Shown: positions 56,719 to 64,000 of the stretch, one piece after another | Numbering within the stretch: the first letter of the stretch is position 1 | Layout: each line of letters begins with the position of its first letter | Assembly (NCBI RefSeq): GCF_000516515.1 | Contig: NZ_KI911784.1 | Location: 2,636,881-2,700,880, forward strand | Direction: 5' to 3' | DNA from: Chloroflexus sp. Y-396-1 | Lineage (GTDB): Bacteria; Chloroflexota; Chloroflexia; Chloroflexales; Chloroflexaceae | Length of the DNA: 64,000 nucleotides | Translations under genes and position numbers: made by a program | Notes under the pieces: generated by a model | Told to the model about the DNA's origin: nothing | What the model saw: the letters and a program-made list of their open reading frames with translations, nothing else | Database searches by the model: none

Positions 56719-57468
56719 ATGGAGAGTATTACCCTTACCGCCGATCTAGATGCACTGGCTAAGATCAGTGCTTTCATTACTGCTGCTGCCGAACGTTGTG
56801 GCCTCGATGAACGGGCCACCTGGCAGGTACAGCTTGCCGTCGATGAAGCTGTGACCAATGTGATCCAGCATGCGTATGATCCCGATCAACCTGGCGATCT
56901 CACTCTGAGCTGGCAGTGTCATGACCATCGCTTCATTGTGACGGTACGTGACCATGGCCGACAGTTTGATCCATCGACGGTACCAGTGCCTGATATAACG
57001 TCGCCGCTGGAAGAACGGCAGGTAGGCGGATTGGGGATCTATCTGATTACCCGTTTGATGGACGAAGTTCATTTCGAGTTTTCTCCTCAAGGCGGTAATT
57101 TGCTAACGATGGTCAAATATTTGCCTCACGACCAGCCTGCAGAAGCCAACGAAGTTGTTGTTATCCCGATTAACGATCGCATCGATGCTCTGACTGCTCC
57201 CCGCGTGAGTAAGCTGGTGAATGAGCGGATCGGTAACGGTGCACGCCAGGTTGTGCTTGACTTGAGCAATGTGTCATTTCTGTCAAGTAGTGGATTGCGT
57301 GCATTGCTGCTCATTCGTAAAGAGTTGATGACACTGGGGGGAGAATTACGGCTGGCAGCGCCCCAACCGCAGGTCTACGAGGTTTTTACCATTACTGGCT
57401 TCACGCAAGTGTTCAATATTCATCCTTCAGTTTCTGAAGCCCGCGCTGCTTTTTCTCAGAGGCGTTGA
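56719..57468 (+). CDS. Fused anti-sigma serine kinase (RsbW-like HATPase) and STAS antagonist
   Basis: A 249-residue fusion. Residues 1-140 are a GHKL ATPase of the RsbW/SpoIIAB class: N-box VDEAVTNVIQHAY (41-53), G1 box VRDHGRQFD, G2 box GGLGIYLITRLMDEV. Residues about 145-249 are a STAS domain with LDLSNVSFLSSSGLRALL, the Ser-Ser-Gly phosphorylation site. Kinase and target are thus in one chain, so the protein may phosphorylate its own STAS part or that of the preceding gene. Its stop TGA is directly followed by the GTG of the phosphatase gene. The start ATG is 44 bp after the STAS gene. No sigma factor is adjacent. Confidence 0.87.
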   Translation: MESITLTADLDALAKISAFITAAAERCGLDERATWQVQLAVDEAVTNVIQHAYDPDQPGDLTLSWQCHDHRFIVTVRDHGRQFDPSTVPVPDITSPLEERQVGGLGIYLITRLMDEVHFEFSPQGGNLLTMVKYLPHDQPAEANEVVVIPINDRIDALTAPRVSKLVNERIGNGARQVVLDLSNVSFLSSSGLRALLLIRKELMTLGGELRLAAPQPQVYEVFTITGFTQVFNIHPSVSEARAAFSQRR

Positions 57469-60456
57469 GTGTCGCGCGAACAGATTCTGACATGGTACGG
57501 ATTGATCGTTGGTGTTGTGGCGTGGTTGTGGTTGTTGACGCTACCTACTTCACCTGTAGATCCACTCTACGTTTTGCTGTTTGCCGTCCTTGCGCTCGCC
57601 GTTGATCTGCTGGCATTTCGCACTCCACCCGCTGATGTCCATAGTCTTGCCCCACTGGTATTGATCACTGCCAGTCTTGCCCTAGGGCCGGTCAACGCTG
57701 CATGGTTGGCAGCGATTGAAGGTCTGCTCTCCGGCATTGTCATTCTGTTGCTCACCAATCGACCACGCACATCGTTTTCGCTACTGGGTCGACCACTCTT
57801 GCGCAGCGGGTTGCGCGCGCTGGGTCTACTGGTAAGCGGTTGGGTGGCAGGCACGCTGAGCGACCAACCACTGAAGGATAGCCAGATCGGTGTGTTATGG
57901 ATTGCAACGTTGATCGGTTTTCCCCTGATTACCCAAACCGGACGTTTACTCCGCGAGCTGTTGCAGGGAGGGCGAAGCGGTCTGGCGACATGGTGGCGTT
58001 CGGCATGGCCGGCGATTGTTGGGGCGGAAATTGCCCCCTTGCCGCTAGCCTGGTTGGGCGCGGCAATTGCTCGTGAGTTGGGTCTGCTCCATCTTGGGCT
58101 TGCCGGGCTTGCTCTGATCGCATCGGCAGCGATGCTACGCCGATTATCACTCAACCTCCAGCGTCAACGCCGTTCGGTACGCGAATTAGCTCGTTTGAAT
58201 GAGGTGAGTCGCGCCATCATTCGTAGCGAACTCGATGTTGACTCGCTCTGCGAGTTGATCTACCGCGAAGCGAGTCGGATTGTCGATACCTCGTCGTTTC
58301 ATCTGGGTTTGTTTCATGGTAACTACTACACGCTGATGGTGCGAATCCAGGATCGGGTGCGTCTCCCGCGTCTGACTGTTGATCTCTCGGAAAACAGTGG
58401 GCTGATTGGCTGGATTCGTGAAACCGGACGCGCCATTCTGGTTGAGGATTTTGCCCGTGAGATGGATCGCCTGCCTGCACGTCCGCGCTATCAAAGCGAA
58501 CGGCCACCTCGGTCAGGAATCTATGTGCCATTAATCGCCGGCGAAACGGTGATCGGTTCTATTTCAGTTCAGAGCTATGAGCCAAGCGCTTTTGACGCCA
58601 ATGATCTGCGGCTTATCTCGCTGATCGCCGATCAGGCTGCGGTCGCCATTGCCCGCGCTCGCGCCTTTAATGAAGCTCGCCAGCGCGCCAACCAGTTGCA
58701 AGCGATCCGCGAAGTAAGCCAGCAGATTACTGCAATCCTCGATCTTGACCAATTACTGCCATCCATTGTGCGTCTGATTCGTGAACGTTTCGGCTATCAT
58801 CCCGTCCATATCTTTACCATTTCACCCGATGATGAGCGAATCTATTTTCGGGCTTCTACTGCCGATGGCGCCGATTTGGAACGGATCCGGGCACTGCCGC
58901 TCCGTATCGGGCAGGGGCTGGTTGGCGAGGCTGCCCAACGTGGTGAACCGGTTTTGGTCGGTGATGTGCTTAGCGATAGTCGTGTGATACGCGACACCCA
59001 ACATACGCGCTCTGAGCTGGCAGTTCCATTGCGTGTTGGCGCAACGGTGATCGGTGTGCTGGATGTGCAGAGCGACGAACCACACGATTTTGATGAAGAT
59101 GACCTATTCGTTATTCGTACACTGGCCGATCAGATTGCGATTGCGATTGAGAGTGCGAACGCTTATACAGCACAACAGGAAGAAGCCTGGACCCTCAACG
59201 CTTTGCTACAGATTGCTGAAAATATCGGTCGGGCAACCACACTCCCAGACCTGCTGGCAACGGTGGTGCGCTTGCCGCCGCTCCTGTTAGGCTGCCCACG
59301 TTGCTATATGGCTCTCTGGAATCGTGAACACGATGACTTTGTGTTGCACGCAGCCTACGGCTTACCACGCAGCGTTCGTGCGGCGCTGATCGACCAGCCA
59401 ACCCGCTCACCGTTTTTGGCGCGTTTACGCGAACATTCGAAGGAAACAGAGCAACTCCGCATCGAGACCCTCTGGCAGGCCCGGGATAACGTTGATCAGT
59501 GGCCGACCCTGATTCCTGTAGCCGAAAGTGGAACGCTGATTGGCTTACCAATAAAAGTGCGGACAACCCTGCTTGGGGTGCTGGTGCTCGATTATCATGA
59601 TCCGTTCCTCTCACTTAGTTCACGTCAGCAGAATCTGTGTATCGGAGCTGCCTCTCAAATTGCCAGTGCTCTTGAAAGTCTGCTACTGGCGGCTGAAGCG
59701 GCAGAAGCAGCACGTCTTGAACAGGAATTGCGTGTTGCCCGTGAGATTCAGCGTACCCTCCTCCCGACACGTCTGCCCACAGCCAGAGGATGGCAGATCG
59801 ATGCCGCATGGCAATCGGCACGCCTAGTCGGTGGCGATTTCTACGACTTCTGGACGTTTTCTTCGGGCGCAGGTGGTTCTCAGGAATTGGGTTTCGTGAT
59901 TGCCGATGTAAGCGACAAGGGTATTCCGGCGGCCATGTTTATGGCAATGGCCCGTTCGCTGGTGCGTGCTGCCGCTCTCGATGGTTCGGCCCCGGCACGG
60001 GCACTGGAACGCGCAAACCGTTGGTTATACCGCGACTCCGAATCGGGTATGTTTGTCACGCTCTTTTACGGCCGCCTCGATCTTGCCTCTGGACGCCTGG
60101 ATTTTACTAGTGCCGGTCATAATCCGCCGCTGGTCTATCGGGCAGCTTCCGGTACAATTGAAGAGCTACGTGTACCCGGTATTGCATTAGGGGTGATTGC
60201 CGAAATAACCTTACCTGAAGCGACAACAATACTTACACCAGGGGATGTGTTGGTCTGTTATACCGATGGGGTGACTGAGACGATTAATGAACTGCTGATA
60301 CCCTTCGATCTCGAAGGGTTACGATCTGTGCTCAAGGTTTATCACACAGCACCGGCAAGCACTATCGTACAGGCCATTCTGGCTGCGATTGCCCGCCACA
60401 GTCACGGTCAACCGCCGTTCGATGATATTACGCTCGTCGTGATTAAACGGGAGTGA
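57469..60456 (+). CDS. Membrane sensor with GAF domains and SpoIIE-type PP2C phosphatase
   Basis: A 995-residue regulator, probably the phosphatase that reactivates the STAS proteins. Residues 1-235 have about seven hydrophobic helices forming a membrane sensor. Three GAF-like domains follow: about 242-400 (LNEVSRAIIRSELDVDSL), 411-560 (IREVSQQITAILDLDQLL) and 576-740 (LLQIAENIGRATTLPDLL). A short coiled coil (AARLEQELRVAREIQRTLLP, from about 747) leads into the PP2C domain with metal Asp residues in GGDFYDFW, IADVSDKGIPAAMFM, CYTDGVTE and FDDITLVVIK. It starts with GTG right after the TGA of the kinase-STAS gene. The GAF ligands are unknown. Confidence 0.9.
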   Translation: MSREQILTWYGLIVGVVAWLWLLTLPTSPVDPLYVLLFAVLALAVDLLAFRTPPADVHSLAPLVLITASLALGPVNAAWLAAIEGLLSGIVILLLTNRPRTSFSLLGRPLLRSGLRALGLLVSGWVAGTLSDQPLKDSQIGVLWIATLIGFPLITQTGRLLRELLQGGRSGLATWWRSAWPAIVGAEIAPLPLAWLGAAIARELGLLHLGLAGLALIASAAMLRRLSLNLQRQRRSVRELARLNEVSRAIIRSELDVDSLCELIYREASRIVDTSSFHLGLFHGNYYTLMVRIQDRVRLPRLTVDLSENSGLIGWIRETGRAILVEDFAREMDRLPARPRYQSERPPRSGIYVPLIAGETVIGSISVQSYEPSAFDANDLRLISLIADQAAVAIARARAFNEARQRANQLQAIREVSQQITAILDLDQLLPSIVRLIRERFGYHPVHIFTISPDDERIYFRASTADGADLERIRALPLRIGQGLVGEAAQRGEPVLVGDVLSDSRVIRDTQHTRSELAVPLRVGATVIGVLDVQSDEPHDFDEDDLFVIRTLADQIAIAIESANAYTAQQEEAWTLNALLQIAENIGRATTLPDLLATVVRLPPLLLGCPRCYMALWNREHDDFVLHAAYGLPRSVRAALIDQPTRSPFLARLREHSKETEQLRIETLWQARDNVDQWPTLIPVAESGTLIGLPIKVRTTLLGVLVLDYHDPFLSLSSRQQNLCIGAASQIASALESLLLAAEAAEAARLEQELRVAREIQRTLLPTRLPTARGWQIDAAWQSARLVGGDFYDFWTFSSGAGGSQELGFVIADVSDKGIPAAMFMAMARSLVRAAALDGSAPARALERANRWLYRDSESGMFVTLFYGRLDLASGRLDFTSAGHNPPLVYRAASGTIEELRVPGIALGVIAEITLPEATTILTPGDVLVCYTDGVTETINELLIPFDLEGLRSVLKVYHTAPASTIVQAILAAIARHSHGQPPFDDITLVVIKRE

Positions 60457-60495
60457 CGAGATACAGTCTTGCTGAGGGATCGGATTCTACACCTG

Positions 60496-61281
60496 CTATC
60501 GTCTCAGAAAACGTTCAATCCGCCGAAAGATGGCAGTCCGGTAAGGCCCGGTAAGCAGGAGTTGATGACCCGTCGCCGGCCAGTAGCGTAGTTCACAACG
60601 CGAACTGCCAAGCCGTGATGCAATGGCAGCCGCACTCTCCGGATCGGCAGTGTTATCATCGCGACCGTGCATAACCAGGGTTGGTACACGCACCTGTGGT
60701 AAAGCACGACGGGCTGCGGCCAGCGCCAGACGCAATTCATCGGCAGCAGCGACCGATACCTTGACCGAGCGGCGTAACATCTGCTGTACTGCCGGGTCAT
60801 CAAGATCGAGATTGGGTTGACGACGCCAGATCGATGCTCGCAGCTCATCGCTACTGAAATCAGCCCGTTCCAGCAAATAAAACCAGGGTGTGACGTAGCG
60901 TGCGATGCTCAACAGATCGACCCGCCAGTCGCCACCCAAACGGTACGGCGTTGCCAACATGACCAACCGTTGCACCGGACGCTGAGTGGCCAAAAGTGCT
61001 GACAGGGCGCCTCCGAGTGAAAAGCCTACTACCGAAACAGTGGCTGCGCACCTGGTAAGCGCATCAAAGGCAAGGCGTACTGCCGCCAGCCAGTCTGTCC
61101 AGCGCACATCCATAAGGTCTTCAGGTCGTCCGGTATGGCCGGGGAGACGAATGCCAAACACAGTATAACCAGCCCCGGCGAGATATTCACCAAGATCACG
61201 CATTTCGCCGGGGTCGCCAACAAAACCGTGTACTAGGAGACAAGCGTGATCGCCACCCTGAAACAGGAACGGTTCAACCAT
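60496..61281 (-). CDS. Alpha/beta hydrolase (carboxylesterase Est30-like)
   Basis: A 261-residue serine hydrolase of the small carboxylesterase/monoacylglycerol-lipase group. LLVHGFVGDPGEMRDLGEYL provides the oxyanion hole, VVGFSLGGALSALLA the nucleophile, MHGRDDNTADPES the Asp and PATGHQLLL the His. The cap region includes WFYLLERADFSSDELRASIW. The ATG at 61281 lies inside the end of the ComEA-like gene (8-bp overlap), so the two are translated together. It faces the PP2C gene tail to tail; the short space between shows no clear hairpin. Confidence 0.85.
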   Translation of the reverse strand: MVEPFLFQGGDHACLLVHGFVGDPGEMRDLGEYLAGAGYTVFGIRLPGHTGRPEDLMDVRWTDWLAAVRLAFDALTRCAATVSVVGFSLGGALSALLATQRPVQRLVMLATPYRLGGDWRVDLLSIARYVTPWFYLLERADFSSDELRASIWRRQPNLDLDDPAVQQMLRRSVKVSVAAADELRLALAAARRALPQVRVPTLVMHGRDDNTADPESAAAIASRLGSSRCELRYWPATGHQLLLTGPYRTAIFRRIERFLRR

Positions 61282-62080
61282 TGGGATCAACGTACACTAG
61301 TTTGCGGAAGATGTTAATATTACGCTCGCCAATGCCCGAGATCGCTGTCAGATCATCAACGCTCTTAAAGGGGCCATGAGCTTCGCGATAGGCGATGATA
61401 CGTTCAGCCAGTACTGGCCCGATACCCGGTAGTGCGAGCAGTGCCTCACGATCTGCCCGATTAATGTCAATCGGCGTGAAGTCGCTCGGCGTGAGTTCAG
61501 ACATAGCTTCAGGTTGAGGTGCTTCTTGCTCAGAGGTGGTTTCAGTCATTGTGGTGGCCGAAATCGTTACCTCATCGGTAGCAACTTGCTCTGGATGGGG
61601 TTCGGTAATAGTTGCTACTGAGACATTTGCTTCCACAGGAGTTGTTTCGGCAGGTGTTGTACCCTGATCATGCGCCGTCTCTGGTAACGACGAGGCTAGA
61701 CCTGCCGTCTCCGATGGTCTGGGTGTTACCGCAGACGAAGACTGCGCCGACGTTTCTGGTGCTGGCGTTCCCGGCGTGTTATCAACGCCGTTACGCCTAA
61801 CCGAAGCAGCATCACCAGAAGGAGTCGTGCTTCGACGAGTTGACGGCGGTGCGCCACGATGAATGCGCGTGACAACCGGTCGTGGTGTACTGCCGGTCGC
61901 TGACGGTGTTGATGCTGGCGGTGAGGACAAAGGAGATGGTGATAGCGCCGACGGTACTGGCGTCGGTGGCTTTGCCGATAGATCGGCGACCGGTGCTGAT
62001 ACACCAGCCTTCTGCATTCGTCGCCAAATTACATATCCAATTCCCAGCAGTAAAACGACCAACAGCAATTTACGCCACAT
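61274..62080 (-). CDS. ComEA-like helix-hairpin-helix DNA-binding protein
   Basis: A 268-residue protein with a single N-terminal membrane helix (LLLVVLLLGIGYVIW) and a long Ser/Thr/Pro-rich linker (about 25-200). The C-terminal double helix-hairpin-helix domain has INRADREALLALPGIGPVLA and VDDLTAISGIGERNINIF. ComEA proteins bind incoming DNA during natural transformation; the long linker is unusual, since most are nearer 100-200 residues. The ATG at 62080 is preferred because GGGGAG stands nine bases before it; the frame is open from 62101. It overlaps the esterase gene downstream and follows endonuclease IV by about 50 bp. Confidence 0.85.
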   Translation of the reverse strand: MWRKLLLVVLLLGIGYVIWRRMQKAGVSAPVADLSAKPPTPVPSALSPSPLSSPPASTPSATGSTPRPVVTRIHRGAPPSTRRSTTPSGDAASVRRNGVDNTPGTPAPETSAQSSSAVTPRPSETAGLASSLPETAHDQGTTPAETTPVEANVSVATITEPHPEQVATDEVTISATTMTETTSEQEAPQPEAMSELTPSDFTPIDINRADREALLALPGIGPVLAERIIAYREAHGPFKSVDDLTAISGIGERNINIFRKLVYVDPNG

Positions 62081-62131
62081 AGCAGTCTGCTCCCCGCTCA
62101 TTTACAATGATCGTTCCCGGCGCCTACCCTG

Positions 62132-62992
62132 TTATGATTCAGAAGCATTCACGAGCGAGCGTAACACGGCCAGGTTCATGCGATCTTCGGCCATGTCCTC
62201 GCCTTTCGGTGTCTCAATAATCATCGGCAAACTGGCAAAACGTGGATCATTAACCAGCAACCGAAACGCTTCAAGACCAATACATCCTTGACCAATATGC
62301 GCGTGACGATCAACCCGACTTCCCAACTCCTTCTGTGAGTCGTTCAGGTGAAAACATTTGATCCACGAAAGGCCAATCAGTCGATCAAGTTCGGCAAACG
62401 TTGCCTCATAAGACTCGCGATCACGAAAATCATAACCGGCAGCGAAAATATGGCAGGTATCGACACAAATTCCTAGCCGGTTATGGTATGGAATCAACTC
62501 GAATAGACGAGCCAGATGTTCAAAACGATACCCCAACGCTGTTCCCTGTCCGGCGGTCGTCTCAAGCAAAATCACTGTGTTACCGCCTATGCCATCAGCT
62601 AGTAACCGACAAATTGCCTCAGCGACTCGCGCCAGGCCTGCCTCTTCTCCGCTACCGGTGTGGGCGCCGGGATGGGTCACTAGATATGGAATATCGAGTT
62701 GGGCGCAGCGTTCGAGTTCATCTGCGAATGCGACAATCGACTTTTCACGCAGCTCGTCGGCAGGAGCAGCCAGATTGATAAGATACGAGTCGTGAACGAT
62801 GACCGGATGAATACCGGTACGCTGTTGCTCCGCTCGAAACAGCACAGTTTCTTCGGGAGAAATGGGCTTCGCCGTCCACTGCCGTTCGTTCTTGGCGAAA
62901 ATTTGCATTGCCTCTAAGCCAACCGATTCACCACGGGCAAATGACCTTGAAATACCACCTGCAATCGACATGTGTGCGCCAAATCGCGGCAT
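62132..62992 (-). CDS. nfo: Endonuclease IV
   Basis: AP endonuclease of 286 residues for base-excision repair, a zinc TIM-barrel enzyme. Metal-ligand segments are all present: VIVHDSYLINLA, LVTHPGAHTG, VILLETTAGQG, GICVDTCHIFAAGYD, KCFHLNDSQKELGSRVDRHAHIGQG and PMIIETPKG. The N-terminus FGAHMSIAGGISRSFARG is the standard start, so the ATG at 62992 is secure. It is the first gene of a minus-strand run with the ComEA-like and esterase genes. Confidence 0.94.
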   Translation of the reverse strand: MPRFGAHMSIAGGISRSFARGESVGLEAMQIFAKNERQWTAKPISPEETVLFRAEQQRTGIHPVIVHDSYLINLAAPADELREKSIVAFADELERCAQLDIPYLVTHPGAHTGSGEEAGLARVAEAICRLLADGIGGNTVILLETTAGQGTALGYRFEHLARLFELIPYHNRLGICVDTCHIFAAGYDFRDRESYEATFAELDRLIGLSWIKCFHLNDSQKELGSRVDRHAHIGQGCIGLEAFRLLVNDPRFASLPMIIETPKGEDMAEDRMNLAVLRSLVNASES

Positions 62993-63467
62993 GCGACCAC
63001 CCTACCTACCCTTATGCCGGCGAGTACCGGATATTGCAATTATATCACTATTCCCTCAACTTCATTAGCGTTCACCTCGTGGAACCAGAGGTTTTACCCG
63101 CCGCTGATGACGCTCAACCGACGCGATTACTTGGGAACGCGGGCTATCGGCCCAGGTGTGCGATGTGCGGCTGGTATCTGTCACCCCATCCCCCCCTTGC
63201 GGGGTGTCCTGGGGCCCGCTCCTCCCGATGCAGTGACGGGGATAGGTTAATCGGTGAGCCGGTGGGAGCCAGCTATGGTTACGTCCACAGATGGCGGGAT
63301 ACGGGCGCGAGCGTGAGCAACGAGCGACGGTCATTCGAGGGTATTGCATGATGCGGGCCGGAGGCCGGCGCATCTAGGAAAGTGGTATGGAGCGAAATGC
63401 GTTCATTGGTGCATGTGATCAAAAACCGAGAACGTTGAAAAGACCTCTCCTCCTATGTGGGTAGTGC
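62993..63467. repeat. Intergenic region with hairpin repeats
   Basis: About 475 bp between divergent genes. It holds a CCCCTTGCGGGG stem (63207-63218 region, flanked by CCATCCCCC) and a variant of the dispersed palindrome, GCGGGCCGGAGGCCGGCGC (63353-63371). The left part should carry the nfo promoter; I see no convincing boxes. No coding motif appears in the short frames. Confidence 0.55.
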
Positions 63468-63496
63468 TTGACACGTGTACGACATAACGGTAGACT
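63468..63496 (+). promoter_or_regulatory. Sigma-70-type promoter for the VanW-like gene
   Basis: TTGACA at 63468-63473 is a perfect -35 box. Seventeen bases later TAGACT at 63491-63496 is a fair -10 box, and the gene begins 47 bp downstream at 63544. This is the best-looking promoter in the window. Confidence 0.65.
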
Positions 63497-63543
63497 AAAA
63501 ATACAACCGCACTCCTCCCCATTAAGACGCCGTGCATGACTAT

Positions 63544-64000
63544 ATGGAACATCGACGACCGGCCAACGTTCATCATCACCGCCGGAAGTTCTTCTGGCGG
63601 GTTATGGAATGGTTGCTGGTAATGTTTGCGCTTGTCAACCTGGCAGGTTTGCTGGGCTATGGTGCGATACTGATCTTCGAGCGTATTCTGGCTGAACGCA
63701 TTTACCCCAACATCAGCGTGCGAGGTCTACCAATCGGTGGCATGACACGAGCCGAAGCACGAGCTGCTCTACAGCGTCGTTACGCGGATTTCCTTGCGAC
63801 GCCGATAACGCTCTCGTTCAACGATCAGATTTGGCGACCGGCTGCCGAAGACCTTGGTCTGAGTCTAGCTATTGATGAGGCTCTTGATACTGCATTTGCC
63901 ATTAGTCATCAGGCGGATCGGTCAGCGAACCTGCGTCTAGCAGCCGCAACCTGGCAGTATGGCGTTGATTTGCCGATCCATCTTACCTTCGATCAGCGGG
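63544..64000 (+). CDS. VanW/peptidoglycan-binding-type membrane protein, cut by right edge
   Basis: The first 152 residues are visible. A basic cytoplasmic start (MEHRRPANVHHHRRKFFWR) is followed by one membrane helix (VMEWLLVMFALVNLAGLLGY). An extracytoplasmic region begins ISVRGLPIGGMTRAEARAAL, the hallmark of the putative peptidoglycan-binding domain found before VanW or L,D-transpeptidase domains. The next part (ITLSFNDQIWRPAAEDLGLSL) continues that domain. The ATG at 63544 is chosen because the frame of the ATG at 63536 soon meets a stop. Which C-terminal domain it has lies outside the window. Confidence 0.78.
   Translation, partial: MEHRRPANVHHHRRKFFWRVMEWLLVMFALVNLAGLLGYGAILIFERILAERIYPNISVRGLPIGGMTRAEARAALQRRYADFLATPITLSFNDQIWRPAAEDLGLSLAIDEALDTAFAISHQADRSANLRLAAATWQYGVDLPIHLTFDQR

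Noticed and set aside
1-64000. tRNA, rRNA or riboswitch genes
   Set aside because: I found no cloverleaf with a TTCGA-type arm or conserved rRNA segment in the intergenic gaps I read; a covariance-model scan would be needed to exclude small RNAs.

Overview
The window looks like chromosomal DNA of a filamentous anoxygenic phototroph of the Chloroflexota, most like Chloroflexus. This is inferred from gene content: Chloroflexi-style secreted DUF11 and peptidase C25 proteins, GAF/PP2C regulators, a Cys-to-Asp MurA, and many GC-rich hairpin repeats between genes. No 16S or photosynthesis gene is present to prove it. I see no rRNA, tRNA or CRISPR array.

Region 1 (1-10064, minus strand) is a compact operon that reads as a complete route to a CMP-pseudaminic acid: PseB, PseC, a PseG-PseH fusion, PseI and PseF. 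It also holds a Pse-associated methylase and a three-gene amidination cassette (sugar amidotransferase, HisH2, HisF2) that would turn an N-acetyl group into an acetamidino group. A Wzx-like flippase runs off the left edge. Tight TGA/ATG and ATGA junctions suggest coupled translation.

Region 2 (about 10-31.9 kb) is an accessory surface-polysaccharide island, AT-richer in parts and heavily decayed. It starts with a WbpB/WbpE/WbpD/WecB set for UDP-diacetamido-mannuronic acid type sugars. Its epimerase carries two compensating frameshifts. Nearby are a frameshifted glucuronyl C5-epimerase relic, a glycosyltransferase split by a stop codon, two degraded IS5-family transposases, a membrane glycosyltransferase broken at an A-run, and stretches of unassignable DNA. 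Intact genes in the island are three sugar epimerase/transferase types, two GT4 transferases, a Wzy/O-antigen-ligase-like membrane protein and a WecG/TagA transferase.

Region 3 (31.9-43.7 kb) is GC-richer and core-like: cytochrome P450, an MBL hydrolase, a lipoprotein metallopeptidase, a THUMP-like methyltransferase, an MFS transporter, IlvE and an alpha/beta hydrolase. These are separated by arrays of hairpin repeats.

Region 4 (43.8-52.6 kb) is a surface or secretion locus: a giant DUF11-repeat protein interrupted by a one-base insertion, a Pro/Thr-rich DUF11 protein with an LPRTG sorting signal, and a gingipain-like C25 peptidase.

Region 5 (53-64 kb) holds MurA, a GTPase-like DUF697 protein, a three-gene partner-switching operon (STAS; HATPase-STAS fusion; membrane-GAF-PP2C phosphatase), an esterase, a ComEA-like protein, endonuclease IV, and the start of a VanW-like protein cut by the right edge.
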